The position numbers were made by a program, and so were the translations under genes. From contig NC_044917.1 of assembly GCF_003576645.1 (NCBI RefSeq), positions 16,724,838 to 16,788,837 of the forward strand: a DNA stretch of 64,000 nucleotides, given 5' to 3'. Source of the DNA: Ipomoea triloba (lineage: Eukaryota; Streptophyta; Magnoliopsida; Solanales; Convolvulaceae). Positions 33,640 to 44,653 of the stretch are shown here, piece after piece. The notes beneath the pieces were generated by a model. It worked only from the letters and a program-made list of their open reading frames with translations, did not search any database and was not told where the DNA came from. Each line of letters starts with the position of its first letter. The stretch's first letter is position 1.

Positions 33640-34823
33640 TTTTTAAAATCATATTTAATTCGATTAAATTGTCAGTTATGGGAGTTACATAATTGAATTT
33701 TAAATGACATGAATACTAACGAATTTCACTTCTCCTATAAATACCTTGGGCAAAATATTTTGTAGATTTTTAAACATCAAAACAATGGTTTTTCTCTCTC
33801 TCTCTCTCCAAAAAAAAAAAACTTACTTTCTTTTCGTTAGTCTGTCAACACCTCTGATTTTAATCTCGAAATGTTTACTTTGTTTAAGTTCATTGAATCA
33901 ATATATTTGATTGTTCGAATATATTACTGTAATCCATCGTATATTGAAAATTTGACGCTTGAATTCTCCTAAGCTAGCACCCTCAGGAGAAGCGACTCCT
34001 CAAGAGGAAGCGAATTGGTTTATAATGTCTTCCACATGCCTTAAATTTTTTTGTCCATTTATGGAATGTAATTTTTATTTTTATTTTTTTTGAGAAAGTA
34101 TTCATATTTTGAATAATTGTGAAAATTCTCAACACAATTTTATCCTCTTTAATCCCTATTTATTACCATAGCAAAATATCCAACAATTTTTGTCCTATAT
34201 AAACTGTGTGAAAAGCACTGCAAGGTATACAGATTGTTGGATAGTTACTGTTCATAGAATGCAGGTCTGAAGATACCATTTATCCCTTTATGTACACTTT
34301 ATTATTGATGCATGTTTTTGTGATAGATTGAAATTTTGAATTTTTAGACACAGACGTTGGTGGTTCTACTTCTTCGAAATCAATGGCGTCTTTAGTAGCC
34401 ACGTTGCATCTCTTTATACTACTTTTTGTACCAAATTAAAGTTATTTTTATGAAATTCTAAAACAAAGCAAACCCTATCATATGTTCTTCCTCTTCGACT
34501 TCTTTCTTTAGTTTCATCTTCTCAAACTCATTCTCAACTTCTCTCTTCAACTTCATCTTCTCAAACCCATCTTCGACTTGTTGGTGGTTTGAAGCAATTC
34601 CACAAGAAGGTGGAATTATATTGCAATTCTACCTTCCGGTGGAATTGGAGCCACCGAATAGTGAAAAATTCACTTTTCGGTGAATTGGAGCAAAATATTA
34701 TTTTGTTAGACGTCATGTAAAAAAAATTATTTTGTCAGTCGCATCAATTTAACCAGATGTCATGTCATCAAAACTGGATAGAACTTTAAAAAATAATAAT
34801 AAATGTAAATAATAGATGAATCT
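33640..34823. other. AT-rich intergenic DNA
   Basis: No gene. A TATA-like CCTATAAATACC lies at about 33,734 with a CT run and an A run near 33,790-33,825, which could be the promoter of an unrecognised LTR, but no LTR ends could be set. Confidence 0.4.
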
Positions 34824-34976
34824 TTTTTTTTTTAGTACGTCTCATGACTGTTCATAGCTACTTCCTCAACCTACTGAAGCACAGTTACAGTTGCCTCCAC
34901 AGAGGCTCGAACCCACTCCCATCATTCATGTGGGACTGTAAATCGGGACATCGGGTGCCACTTGACCGTCTTTGGC
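34824..34976 (-). mobile_element. tRNA-derived SINE (family B) with 17-bp target duplication
   Basis: AAATAATAGATGAATCT is duplicated exactly at 34,807-34,823 and 34,977-34,993. The 153-bp insert on the minus strand ends in an A run and contains a polymerase III box B-like GGGTTCGAGCC, with a box A-like segment near its start (GACGGTCAAGTGGCACC). Relatives at 39,362-39,500 and 63,027-63,180 share the GTAGC/GTAGT tail segment and box B region. Confidence 0.8.
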
Positions 34977-34993
34977 AAATAATAGATGAATCT

Positions 34994-36487
34994 ATTTGAC
35001 CTGTAAATTTTAAATAATTTTCCTTCACTAACGGAGCGATGATAAACCGAAATTGAAATTCAATTCCCACATAATTTCTAATTTCAATTCTTTCCTTCTA
35101 TGGAATTACAAACCCCAATCCTTCCTATGGGTTTCCAATTCCATGAATTATGAAGAGAAAAGTTTGAGTGTCTGGACAAAAATATTCTATTCTTTTTTTT
35201 TGAGTTGGGCAGTTCAAATCAATGACATTTTGATCTTACTACATATTTTCTTTCAATTCTCATATATACCAAATATTATAATTAAAGTTCCTAGTAATTT
35301 TATTTTTACATGTCAAACAATAAAATTTAAGTTATTACTTTAATTTATTCTTCACCTATGAAATTCTAATTCTTTTTTCGACTTAATTTCATCATTACTA
35401 CATGTCGGTTTTATGATTTTTGAGTAGTCAACGGCATGTCAATACGATCGTTAAAACAACAAGAATATAAGAAATTGAAAAATATAAAGTCATAAAATCG
35501 ACATTACCAAACATCCCAAAATAGATACTATCTCACCATTTTCAATCATCTTTTCAAAATGATATTGACAATAAAAAAAAAAATATCACATCATTACATT
35601 TAATACTTCGTTATTGAATATATTTTTTTATTTTATAGTTGTACGTTACCTTTACAAATTGTAGAGTAATATTTAAATTTGAGAAATTCTTTTTTATATG
35701 GAACTTATCATTTACAAAAAGTTCTTCCACTAGCTTATACTCCGTATCAATGGAGTTTTTTTGCGGTTTTTATAAGTGTGATGAGTAAAGAGAAAATGGG
35801 AAGGGATGAAAAAAAACAAACAAATCATATTTGAAAAGAAAAAAAATAAGTAAATAAAAATGAAGCTATCAGCTGCACGACAGGCGCAACTGACGCACCC
35901 AGCGAACGTGCCCGTTGGGCGCACTTAGTGCGCCTGACGTGGCAATGGCGCAACTCTCCTTAGATTTCGTGAGTATCATTTTACTATGCCATAAACCTTT
36001 AATTGCAGAGTGTATTTTTTTCTCTCTCATTCAAATCAACAACTCATGTACCAAAAATCACCAAATTTACACGGGTATAGATGCTCTTACACTCATAGTC
36101 TCGTTAGGAGGCTAATGCATGACCTAGAAAAGCTACTTGAATTAAGGGCTTATCTAGAGTGTTAGGCATCTTGCTGATCAATATTTGACTTTAGGTGACT
36201 TTTTATCTACTGAATTTTTTACAATAAAGTCTTTCATTGAGTTTGTGTACCTATCACATATGAAATTTTATTTTATTTTTATAATAAGAAAATTAATATT
36301 AAAGCTCAATAGCATCTATATAACTTAATTTTAAATCGACCAACCAAGTAACTAATAATTGAACTTATCAAAATTTTTAGTTTTTGATCAATTATCAGTT
36401 TATAAATGAATTGTTTGAAATTTTGGTTTAATTATCGATCAGTATAGCTATTTTGATGTTTAAAATTTTAATAAGAATTTAAACGTA
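34994..36487. other. AT-rich intergenic DNA with short GC-rich inverted motif
   Basis: No gene recognised. 35,880-35,945 is a GC-rich island containing GCGCACTTAGTGCGC (a perfect inverted repeat around 35,918-35,932) and repeated GGCGCA motifs, probably part of an unclassified small element. Confidence 0.35.
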
Positions 36488-36598
36488 GGGGTGTGCAATT
36501 ATCGATTATTGGTGTTATGAAACTTTTTTAAGTCAATTGTTTTATTTTTTTAGTTACAACTATATTAATATCCGATTGAGACCAATTATTGCACACCC
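36488..36598. mobile_element. Small hAT-like inverted-repeat element
   Basis: GGGGTGTGCAAT at 36,488 and its inverse ATTGCACACCCC at about 36,587-36,598 bound a 111-bp AT-rich segment; GGGGTGTGCAA-type ends are common in plant hAT-derived MITEs. The flanking 8-mers do not match, so the class is tentative. Confidence 0.45.
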
Positions 36599-36670
36599 CG
36601 GTCCTATGTGTATGTAAATCTTCACAAGAGCCTTAATGATGTATCTTATATCATTAACTTATTTTTTTGG

Positions 36671-36820
36671 TAAATTCACAAGTTCTTTCTCTGTCCGTTT
36701 AACGGTCCAGGCATGGGAGCTGACCCAGAAAAATCATCACTTGTGGGAATCGAACTCAGGTTCTCTCGGAATTCTTCCCACAAAGAGAACTCACTTGCCA
36801 TTTGAGCTAGCACATTCGGT
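36671..36820 (-). mobile_element. tRNA-derived SINE (family A), copy 1
   Basis: The minus strand carries a box A-like TAGCTCAAATGG (about 36,799-36,810) and a box B-like GTTCGATTCC (36,746-36,755), followed by sequence shared with the copies at 42,588 and 43,486 (CTCTTTGTGGGaAGAATTcCG and ...CGGACAGAGAAA). Confidence 0.65.
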
Positions 36821-37191
36821 TCTTATATCATTAACAATAGTTTTCTGGGTCGTGACTAAGAGTTTTTTTTTTTATATTTTTTATATTTTTCTAATTTTAT
36901 TAATGTCATTTTTATTAATAAGGAAATAAATACAAGTAATTCAGTTTGAAGAGAGTCCTCATTAGTGATTTTTTGAAGGTTTTTGCAAACTTTTTGGCTT
37001 AGGTGAAAACTGAGAGGTGAGATGATAGAGAAAAATAGGTACCTTATGCATGTTCAAGTTTTTTGTAAGTCCTATTGCATGAAATAAAATAGAAGATGTT
37101 GATGCATGTGTGCGTCAGGCGCGCGTAATAACAAGCCTATAATTTTTATTGTTATTTTTTACTTTTCATTTTTTTTCTTGCACTACACTTA

Positions 37192-37399
37192 CAGGGCGTT
37201 TGGTTGGGAGGAGGGAATTAGGGAGGAAAAGAATTGTAATTCGGTGGAATTGCAATTCAATGAATAAATTAGGAATTGAAATTACAGTGTTTGGTATGCA
37301 GAAATAGGAGTACAGGGAATTGAAAGGTAAGAAGCGACAAAATGATTAAAATGCCCTTATGTTGTGGTATATGTTGTAGTAACAGCAGTAGTAGTAGTA

Positions 37400-37434
<35 letters not shown>

Positions 37435-37710
37435 TCTTTCAAAAAATAAATAATAATAATAATAATTCTTTCAATTTTTTAACAAAAAAAAAAACAGACA
37501 AAAGGTATGGGAGGAGGGGCAAAATTATCTTTACACCAGCAAATTGCCCCTCTCCACCGAATTGCAATTCATGTGGGTACCCCATGAATTACAATTCATC
37601 ATTTGGAGGGAATTGCAATTCTACAAAATTACAATTCCAACCAATTAAACACTGTAATTTGGAAATTTATTGAATTGTAATTCCCCACAAACTGCGTCCA
37701 ACCAAACAGA
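37192..37710 (+). mobile_element. Harbinger-like MITE, GTTTGGTTGG family, copy 2
   Basis: Left end TTA|CAGGGCGTTTGGTTGGGAGG; right end, on the other strand, TTCTGTTTGGTTGGACGCAG. It shares with the other copies the GAATTGTAATTCGGTGGAATTGC arms and an internal TAG/TAA triplet run (37,387-37,432). The target duplication is not clear. Confidence 0.7.
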
Positions 37711-38308
37711 ATAATAAATATTCATGAGTTGATGTAAGTATTTGATGTATTCGAAAATATGAAGAAAAAAGAATAATAAATAACAATGATTGATTAACGT
37801 TGAGGTGGAGTAAGGATAGGGATAGGTGAGGCAAACGGCAAGGTAAGCAAACAATGCGCGTGACTTACTCATCCTGAAATTCCGGATAAAATTATGGGCA
37901 AAAATGTAAAACCGCAAATGAATATTGAATTATAAAATATCTTAAAAGGTGGCGGGAAAATCGTGAAATCCACGGCACTGAGCACGTCACGTTGGCTTAA
38001 AATAACCGCACCGTTAATCCACTACCGGCTACCCACCACAAAGCACGTGACCCATCCCAAATCCAATCTAACAATGCTGTGGTAGTTGTCACCGTCTCGC
38101 CATACTGCCTACATCACCTAATTGCCCGCTCCTCAACCATCTCCTTCTTGTCCTTTACTTATCATGCTTCTTTTTTCTTTTTTCTTTTTTGGTTCACAAA
38201 TTACAAATTTTCAAAAATTTTAAAATACCATGGCTCGGAGGTATGCAATCTCAATTTACATTTTCTATGGGTCGGAAGCGAGTTAATGAATTCTATAATA
38301 TAAGACAA
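37711..38308. other. Intergenic DNA
   Basis: No gene recognised. 37,975-38,070 holds CACGTCACG and GCACGTGACC, ACGT-core motifs like plant bZIP/bHLH sites, without an adjoining gene. Confidence 0.35.
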
Positions 38309-38705
38309 AAATTTGTGTGATAGCGTCTCACATATCCTTGTCCGTAAGAGAGGTCGGGTCGAAATAAAAATGTAATATTAATCAAGAATAAAAGATTTAT
38401 TATTTATATGAAAAAATGTAATACTTTTACATTTAGATTTAAAAGTATTATATTTTGTTTTATAAGTACAAGTACTTGTCATCATTACTTCTAAGAGAAA
38501 GCGTAATATTTTTGACGAAAAATGTAATACTTTTACATTTTGATTTAAAATTATTCCATTTTTTTCAAAAAGTATTACAATTTCACTTATAAGTAACAAA
38601 TACTTTATTCTTGTCTAGTATTGCATTTTTCAGTAGAAGTATTACATTTTCATATTGACCCGACTCATATCACGAATAAAAATTCTTGAGACGACCCATG
38701 ATATA
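38309..38705. mobile_element. Inverted-repeat MITE with GAGACG/CGTCTC ends, copy 1
   Basis: Starts near GATAGCGTCTCACATATCC and ends near CTTGAGACGACCC. The arms hold GTAATACTTTTACATTT in both orientations, so the whole can fold on itself. Same family as 38,753-39,080 and 41,227-41,668. No coding. Confidence 0.6.
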
Positions 38706-38752
38706 ATTTAGCACAGTTGAAAAACTTAGGTTATCAAAAACAGAATATGTAT

Positions 38753-39080
38753 AACTTACCTATGAGACCATCTCACATATCCATGTCCTTGAGACGGATC
38801 GAGTTAATATGGAAATATAATACTTATATTGAAAAATGTAATACCGATCAATAATAGAGTATTTGTTACCTATAAGTGAAAGTGTAATACTTTTGATAAA
38901 AAATGTTATACTTTTAAATCAAAATGTAAAAATATTATATATTCTTCAAAAGTTACACTTTCCCTTGTAAGTGACAAACACTTTATTCCTGATTAGTATT
39001 ACATTGTTAATATAAGTATTACATTTTTATCTTGACTCGACCTATCTCAAGTACAACCTCCTTATGTATTTTTGACAAAG
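38753..39080. mobile_element. Inverted-repeat MITE with GAGACG/CGTCTC ends, copy 2
   Basis: Opens ATGAGACCATCTCACATATCCATG and closes with CTTGACTCGACCTATCTCAAG. The same GTAATACTTTT/AAAAGTATTAC internal motifs as copy 1 are present; the right end is degraded. Confidence 0.5.
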
Positions 39081-40278
39081 TACAATTACAACTTTACAAT
39101 ATATATATGTATAGTACAATTTTAGATATAAGTAGATGAAAACATATATATAAGTAAATAATTAACTAGTTAACTGAGTTGGTTGGGATGTGTTTTTAGT
39201 TAAGAAAGGGTGAGGGTTTGAATCTTAAGATTTGCAAAGGTGTTTATATAATAATCAAATGTGTAATTTATAATTGTATTTTATTTTAATTATTTTACCA
39301 AATTAATTATGTTTCATATATTGTTATTAATATTTGATTATTTGTATAAAGTTTTGATGTGTTTTATTTTTCGTCTGTTTATTACTACTTTCTCAACCTA
39401 TTAAAGCACAAAGAGTTAATATCTCCTCCACCGAATCCACAACCTCCATATAAGGGAGCAACTAGGTGCTACCTCTTTTATGTTTCGCCTCCATTGAGAG
39501 ATTTTTCGGGCTCCACCACGACTTATATTAATATAATAAAATTTTATACAAAATATTGTTTAGTAAAAAATACTTATATTTTTTAAAGATTTTAACATTT
39601 TTTTTTTATAAACACCGATGGGTGGAAAGGAAACAAAAAACAAATACAAAAGAAAAAATAAAAGTGAATCATTTTTTTTTTCTTTTTTTCTTTTTGAAAG
39701 AAAAAGTGAATCATTCCTAATAAGATGAATAATCAACAATCCACCAGGATTCAGGAGGCAACAACTAAACTAAGGACAAGGATATTATGATATTTTTATC
39801 TAAAATGTATATAAACTCTTTTTGTTTTTATTGTTTTTAAAATTGAAAAGGATAAGGACAGTATGATATTTTTATTTATTTTGTTAAAAATTTAAAGTTA
39901 TCAAAATTCCGTGATACTTTCTATTTTAGAAAATGCGCCAAATACAAAAAAGGTAAGTGTAATAAAACGTGTATTAAAAATAAAGGAGAAATGCTAACTA
40001 CTATCCTAATGTAATATGACAGCATCTCGGTTATTATTTTAAATGAGTGGTCATATTGAACTCCGATAGTAGGGGTTTAGATTCTTTGAAATGAAAATAT
40101 TTAAAAAGTATATAATAAATACTATCTTGTAAAAAGTTTTAAATATTTCAAAATCAAAGAAGAGATGAAATTTGAATGTTATTTAATTTAATCTTTATTG
40201 AAACACTTGATTCTTTACTATGTAATATATATTATTGAAAAAGTAACAGGGGTGACATTACTTGGCACTTACTTATTT

Positions 40279-40281
<3 letters not shown>
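39081..40281. other. AT-rich intergenic DNA with one SINE
   Basis: No gene; the region is dominated by A/T runs. A SINE of family B is annotated separately at 39,362-39,500. Confidence 0.4.
39362..39500 (-). mobile_element. tRNA-derived SINE (family B), copy 2
   Basis: The minus strand reads GGTAGCACCTAGTTGCTCCC, then TGTGGATTCGGTGGAGGAGA (degenerate box B), then TTAACTCTTTGTGCTTTAATAG and GTAGTAATAAACAG, collinear with 63,040-63,140. The ends are not sharply defined. Confidence 0.6.
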
Positions 40282-40327
<46 letters not shown>

Positions 40328-40687
40328 GTGTTCTAGTGCTGTAGGCCTTCTTCGGTGCAGTTGTGCGGTGGCTTTAGGTGTATAGTTTTCTTTCTTAAGG
40401 TGCGCCTGATTTGTGTGCTTAGGGTTTTCCTTCCTAATGTGCGTGAGTTGTTGAAACTTAGTGTGCACCATTTAAAAATCTTAAATGCATGGTTTGTGTA
40501 CTTAAGGTGTGTGGTTTATGTAAAAAAATGTGCATGATTTGTATTTTTAAGGTACTTTGTTTGTGTTCTTAAGGTGTGTGGTTTGTGTACTTAAGGTGCA
40601 CCATTGTAATGCTTATGGTGCGTAACCGTACAGGAACCCTTTCCCGCACCTGAACCCTTCCATATATATATATATATATATATATAT
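40282..40687. mobile_element. Element embedded in (TA)n, with CGCACCTGAACCC end
   Basis: A 340-bp GT-rich segment (40,325-40,661) lies between two (TA)n runs (40,282-40,324 and 40,663-40,687). Its right end CGCACCTGAACCCTTCC matches the right end of the 51.25-52.49 kb element (CGCACCTGAACCTGACCC). Inside, CTTAAGGTG(TGTGGTTTGTGTA) recurs several times. Insertion inside TA microsatellites is the behaviour described for rice Micron elements. Confidence 0.6.
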
Positions 40688-41060
40688 GAGGCAATAAAGT
40701 TAGCCTTATAATGAGAACTAAAAAATGTCTGTCAAACTATTTGATAAATGAATGGTTCAGATTATTATTTATTTTAGTTTTTTTTTTTAATTTTTCTACT
40801 TTACCTTCTATTATATTAGTTTCTTACCTTAAATACTTCGCTTATCGTTAGTATAAATTTTAGTAACGGAATATTCCGTTAACTATTAATTATTCTTAAC
40901 TTACTTATTGATTTCTACAAGAAAGGTCTTAGGTTCGAACCACATCCCAATCAGAGTTGATATAATTGTTGAACATATAATACGAATATGTTAGTGTGTA
41001 TTAAAAAATTACAATATAAAATTTAACATGAATTTTGGACAAATAATTAATCTATTAAAT
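40688..41060 (+). mobile_element. Fragment related to the Helitron at 44.65 kb
   Basis: TCAAACTATTTGATAAATGAATGGTTCAGAT and, later, GGAATATTCCGTTAAC and AAGAAAGGTCTTAGGTTCGAACC match the order of segments at 44,700-44,950 inside the Helitron. No Helitron 3' hairpin follows, so it is a 5' fragment. Confidence 0.55.
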
Positions 41061-41226
41061 ACATAGCATTCAAAGTTGAGCATCAAAGATTACAAATAAA
41101 GAATTTTGAAAATCTTATTCTTGTATTTTTTTTTCTTTTTTTGGTTTAATTAATCTTTCTTTTATTATTTAAAAATTTGTGTGAGATAAAAGTTAGGAGT
41201 AAGAAAGGAATAAATGTAGGTAAAAA

Positions 41227-41668
41227 CTTGTGTGAGACCGTCTCACCGTGAGACGTGTCGAGACGGGTTGAGTAAAGATGAAAATGTAATACTTATACAC
41301 ACAGATGTCATACTTATATGCTCAAATGTAATACTAATCAGGAATAAAAATTTTGTTACTATAAGGGTAAATGCAATACTTTAAGGGAAAATACAATACT
41401 TTTACATTTCGATTTAAAAGCATTACATTTTCCTCAAAAATATTATATTTTTCCTTATAAGTAAGTGACTTGTTAATATTACTTATTATGAAAAATGTAA
41501 TACTTTTTCTCTTATAAGTAACAAACATTGTATTCATGATTAGTATTACATTTGAGCATATAAGTATGACATTTGCACATATAAGCATGACATTTGCATG
41601 TTGTTTCGACCCGACTCGACCCGTCTCACGAATAAAGATCATTGAGACGTTCTTACACAAGTGTGACC
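41227..41668. mobile_element. Inverted-repeat MITE with GAGACG/CGTCTC ends, copy 3
   Basis: The best-preserved copy. The left end ACTTGTGTGAGACCGTCTCA pairs with the right end TGAGACGTTCTTACACAAGT. Internal arms carry AATGTAATACTTTTAC-type motifs both ways. The length is about 440 bp and there is no ORF with support. Class uncertain; target duplication not identified. Confidence 0.7.
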
Positions 41669-41739
41669 TACACATGTATTATTTTCACTTTTTATATTTG
41701 TATGGTATCACAAAAAATAAAAAAAATAAAAGAAAAATA

Positions 41740-42230
41740 AAATAAAAAAGGACTGGCGGGCAGCTATTCCGTGCAGGCTACAATAGGCAGTAGCACGAGA
41801 CTTAACATCGAGAAGGTGCGGCTCGCGGCTCCGTGGGCGGCTATTATGTTGGCTAGGCCACGTGTAGCTATACAAAATAGACGTGGCTTCAGTAAAGCCT
41901 GACCCGGCTAGCTCAGCCTTCAAGCTGCTTTTCAGATCTCCTACCACGTGGGGATCGACTAGGCTCAGGACGTTCTTTCATCCGCACAAACTGGGCCCCA
42001 CTCACAATTCTAAATCTGAGGTTTCTTGTGGTCCCTAAAAACCAAGGGCCGTTGATCTTCCCCCTTCGAGATTAAAATAGACAACTGGGCCCCTCGCTTT
42101 AATTTTATCCCTCCGTGGGAGGTCTTATCAGTGAGCAATGTGGCCCCACCAATTAGAGCGTGGCACGTTAGCAATTAGGTCTCGTACATGGCGAGCTGGG
42201 CATGAATGACTTATTTTACTTTCTTCCTAT
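41740..42230. promoter_or_regulatory. GC-richer promoter-like island without an adjoining gene
   Basis: In about 490 bp there are two perfect ACGT-core boxes (CCACGTGT 41,858-41,865; CCACGTGG 41,944-41,951), an ACGTGG at 41,881, and TGGGCC twice (41,992 and 42,086), plus GTGGCCCCACC at about 42,141. G-boxes and TGGGCC (site II) motifs are typical of plant gene promoters. No ORF on either side looks like a host gene, so it may be a relic or a captured promoter. Confidence 0.35.
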
Positions 42231-42330
42231 CTAAGTTTTAAAGTTCAATCATGAAAACTATATCTAACCAGTTTATCAATGGTAATTATTATTTTTATTG
42301 TTAAATAAAATTATGGTCCATCGTATATAC

Positions 42331-42592
42331 TACCTCCGTCCCATTTTATGTGTCTGGTTCGGTTAACGAGGTTTGGCTGAAATTATTTTTAATTTAATTT
42401 TTCATAATATTAAGTTTAATATTAATATATCAAATTTATATATTTAGAAACTATACTAAAAGTACTATTAAACACAACAAATTAAATTTAAAAATGAGTA
42501 CAAATTACTAAAAAAAATAAACAAAGAAAAAAGAGTTGATTTGACCAATGAATAGTAAGCAGAACATGTAAAATGAGACAGATAAGGGGGGA
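42331..42592. mobile_element. Stowaway-like MITE (degraded)
   Basis: The left end TACTACCTCCGTCCCATTTTATG is the classic Stowaway terminus; the right end (AACATGTAAAATGAGACAG..GGGGGG) is a degraded inverse. About 260 bp, AT-rich, non-coding. A TA at the left fits the TA target preference. Confidence 0.6.
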
Positions 42593-42690
42593 ATCGTCGC
42601 TTCTAGGAAGAGTTAAACCCGGGTTCTCTCAAAATTCCTCCCCACAAAGAAAGCTCACTTGCCACTTGAGCTATCCCATTGGGTTAAGAT
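42593..42690 (-). mobile_element. tRNA-derived SINE (family A), copy 2 (truncated)
   Basis: The minus strand reads CCCAATGGGATAGCTCAAGTGG (box A), CTTTGTGGGGAGGAATT, then AACCCGGGTTTAACTC in place of box B. It ends about 100 bp in, next to the Stowaway-like element. Confidence 0.65.
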
Positions 42691-42712
42691 AGATGAAGTA
42701 TAATAATAATAA

Positions 42713-43125
42713 GAGTTAATTCCATTTTTGGTCCTAGATTTATAGGTGTCATTCCACTTTTAGTCCTTTTTTCTTTTTTTCAAAAACATCACAATTTTGG
42801 TCCTAGTATTATTGTGGCATGACCATTTTTGGTCCTTTATCAACAAAATCGTTAAAATTCTCATAAATGCAAGGGCATTTCGGTCTTCAAATAGAGATTT
42901 TTTTCAAAAAAGTAAAAGTAAAAATATAGCGGATCAACTTACTTTGTAAACAAAAAAAAGGATCAAAATGCCCTTATATTTAACGTCATTTTAACGATTT
43001 TGTTGAAGGAGGACCAAAAATGGTCACGCCACAATAATATTAGGACTAAATGTGGATGTTTTAATAAAAAAGAATTAAAAGTGGACTACCACCTATAAAT
43101 CTATGACAAAAAATGGAATTAACTC
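42713..43125. mobile_element. Mutator-like MITE, 413 bp
   Basis: TIRs open GAGTTAATTCCATTTTTGG; the right end is the inverse of CCATTTTTTGTCATAG-type sequence. Flanks TAATAATAA (42,704-42,712) and TAATAGTAA (43,126-43,134) match at 8 of 9 bases. Inner arms pair AACGATTTTGTTG with its inverse. Related by TIR to elements at 28,600, 45,614 and 52,962. Confidence 0.8.
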
Positions 43126-43235
43126 TAATAGTAAAAACAAAAACAGAGAAATAAAGGTAGGTAATCCTATAATATGGTGCTTTGAATTTTGAGTACCACA
43201 ACCCATTTTCACCTTTCTTCTCTTCTAAGCTTTTA

Positions 43236-43666
43236 CAGGGTGTTTGGTTGGGAGGAGGGAATTAGGGTGGAAAAGAATTGTAATTCTGTAGAATTGCAAT
43301 TCAATGAATAAAGTAGGAATTGAAATTACAGTGTTTGGTATGCAGAAATAGAAGTACAGGGAATTGAAAGGTAAGAAGTGACAAAATGACTAAAATGCCC
43401 TTATGTTGTGGTAGATGTTGTAGACTTGTAGTAATAGTAGTAGTAGTAATAGTAGTAGTAGTAGTAATAATAATAATAATAATAACCCAATGGGGTAGCT
43501 CAAGTGGCAAGTGAGCTCTCTTTGTGGGGAGGAATTTCGGGATAACCCGAGTTCAATTCCCAGAAGCGACGCCTCTCGGAACGAACGTGGGTGGACTCGG
43601 ACTGTTAAACGGACGGAGAAAAACCCCGTGAATATACCCCCCAAACTACATCCAACCAAACAGGCC
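43236..43666 (+). mobile_element. Harbinger-like MITE, GTTTGGTTGG family, copy 3, with SINE inside
   Basis: Left end TTA|CAGGGTGTTTGGTTGGGAGG; right end, on the other strand, GGCCTGTTTGGTTGGATGTAG. A TAG/TAA triplet run (43,433-43,484) precedes an inserted SINE at 43,486-43,640, after which only the last 25 bp of the MITE remain, so the right arm is mostly lost. Confidence 0.7.
43486..43640 (+). mobile_element. tRNA-derived SINE (family A), copy 3
   Basis: Box A TAGCTCAAGTGG at 43,496-43,507 and box B GTTCAATTCC at 43,551-43,560 are about 43 bp apart, the arrangement of an RNA polymerase III promoter in a tRNA-derived SINE. The tail continues through GGACTGTTAAACGGACGGAG. Best-preserved copy of this family here. 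Confidence 0.7.
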
Positions 43667-44434
43667 ATATCATTAAGGAATTTTATGTAATTTTTTAAAG
43701 GAAGGTATTTTAAATATTATTGTTTTTTTGTTTTTGCTAAATCACGAGGTATCTTGAATATGTCATATTCAGACTAACATCATTCGCACCGAGCCAGCTC
43801 ATTTAAATGACACTTTTCTATAAAAGAAGGGACTTTGAACTCTCGGTCTCTTTTAAAAAATGAGAGTGCATGATTACATACTTCAACCAAGTTGATTATG
43901 TATCTTTAATTTTATTTATCAAAATAAGATATTTTACAATCTACTTCACAAATTAAGATTTTTTAAATGTAATTGTCCCGTTACATGTCATTTTGGTATC
44001 GTAATTGTTATATTAGAGCAACAATAGTGGTGGTTTTTTGTACACGTGTATTGGCAAAAAAAAATGATTTTATTTTTGTACAAATTATAATTGACATATG
44101 TTAATGATAGTGTTTAATTATGCAAAGAAAGGTTAACCAAATTAAGGCTAAGTAAAGTAGTGCTGTATGTGTGGGTGCAAAGTATGTGTACGTGTGGTTG
44201 TTGTAAGCATGCAAATTCAAAGAAAACAAAGCAAATGTATGGTATGTATGTGTACTGTGTTTGTGTGGTGAATGTGCACTACGTGATGCAAAATCAAAGA
44301 AAACAAATTAAAGGAAATATGCACTACGTAGGATGGAAGAGTGCTGCAAATCAACACAAAACCAAAGAAACTCCGATTCGTGTGATCATGGGGAAATGTT
44401 CTACGTATGGGCGGAGCCAGAAAGTTTGTCCATT
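43667..44434. other. Intergenic DNA, nothing recognised
   Basis: Contains GGGCGGAGCCAGAAAG at about 44,408, a motif that recurs at the edges of an AT-rich repeat whose partner begins near 47,272. A 103-codon open frame at 44,160-44,471 lacks motifs and codon structure and is not called. Confidence 0.35.
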
Positions 44435-44625
44435 GAGAGTGAAATATACTCATAAATATTGTTGGACATAGATGAAAAATAAAACACATAAAAACTTTAT
44501 AAAAATATTCATAGAAAAATATAAAACATAATTAATTTGATAAAATAATTCAAATACAAAACAAATTAATTACACAACTCATTATTAATTTTTAAAAAAG
44601 TTACATACATACGTACGTGTGTGTA
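44435..44625. repeat. AT-rich dispersed repeat, copy 1
   Basis: Matches 47,272-47,440 over about 180 bp (GTAAATATTGTTG.., AATAAAACACAT.AAAACTTTATAAA, AATTTGATAAAATAATTCAAATA). Both copies run into TA/CATA microsatellites. The Helitron lies between the two copies. Confidence 0.7.
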
Positions 44626-44653
44626 TATATATATATATATATTTATTTATATA

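Noticed and set aside
35880..35945. GC-rich inverted repeat as a rho-independent terminator
   Set aside because: This is a plant nuclear sequence; the motif lacks a T-run context and is more likely part of a small element.
43073..43093. tRNA gene candidates among box A/B-like sequences
   Set aside because: The tRNA-like segments in the window (36.7, 42.6, 43.5, 63.0 kb) cannot form a complete cloverleaf by eye and recur with shared non-tRNA tails, so they are SINE heads.
44160..44471. 103-codon frame with many Cys, Val and Tyr
   Set aside because: No motif, biased GTGTGT composition and no supporting context; likely chance.
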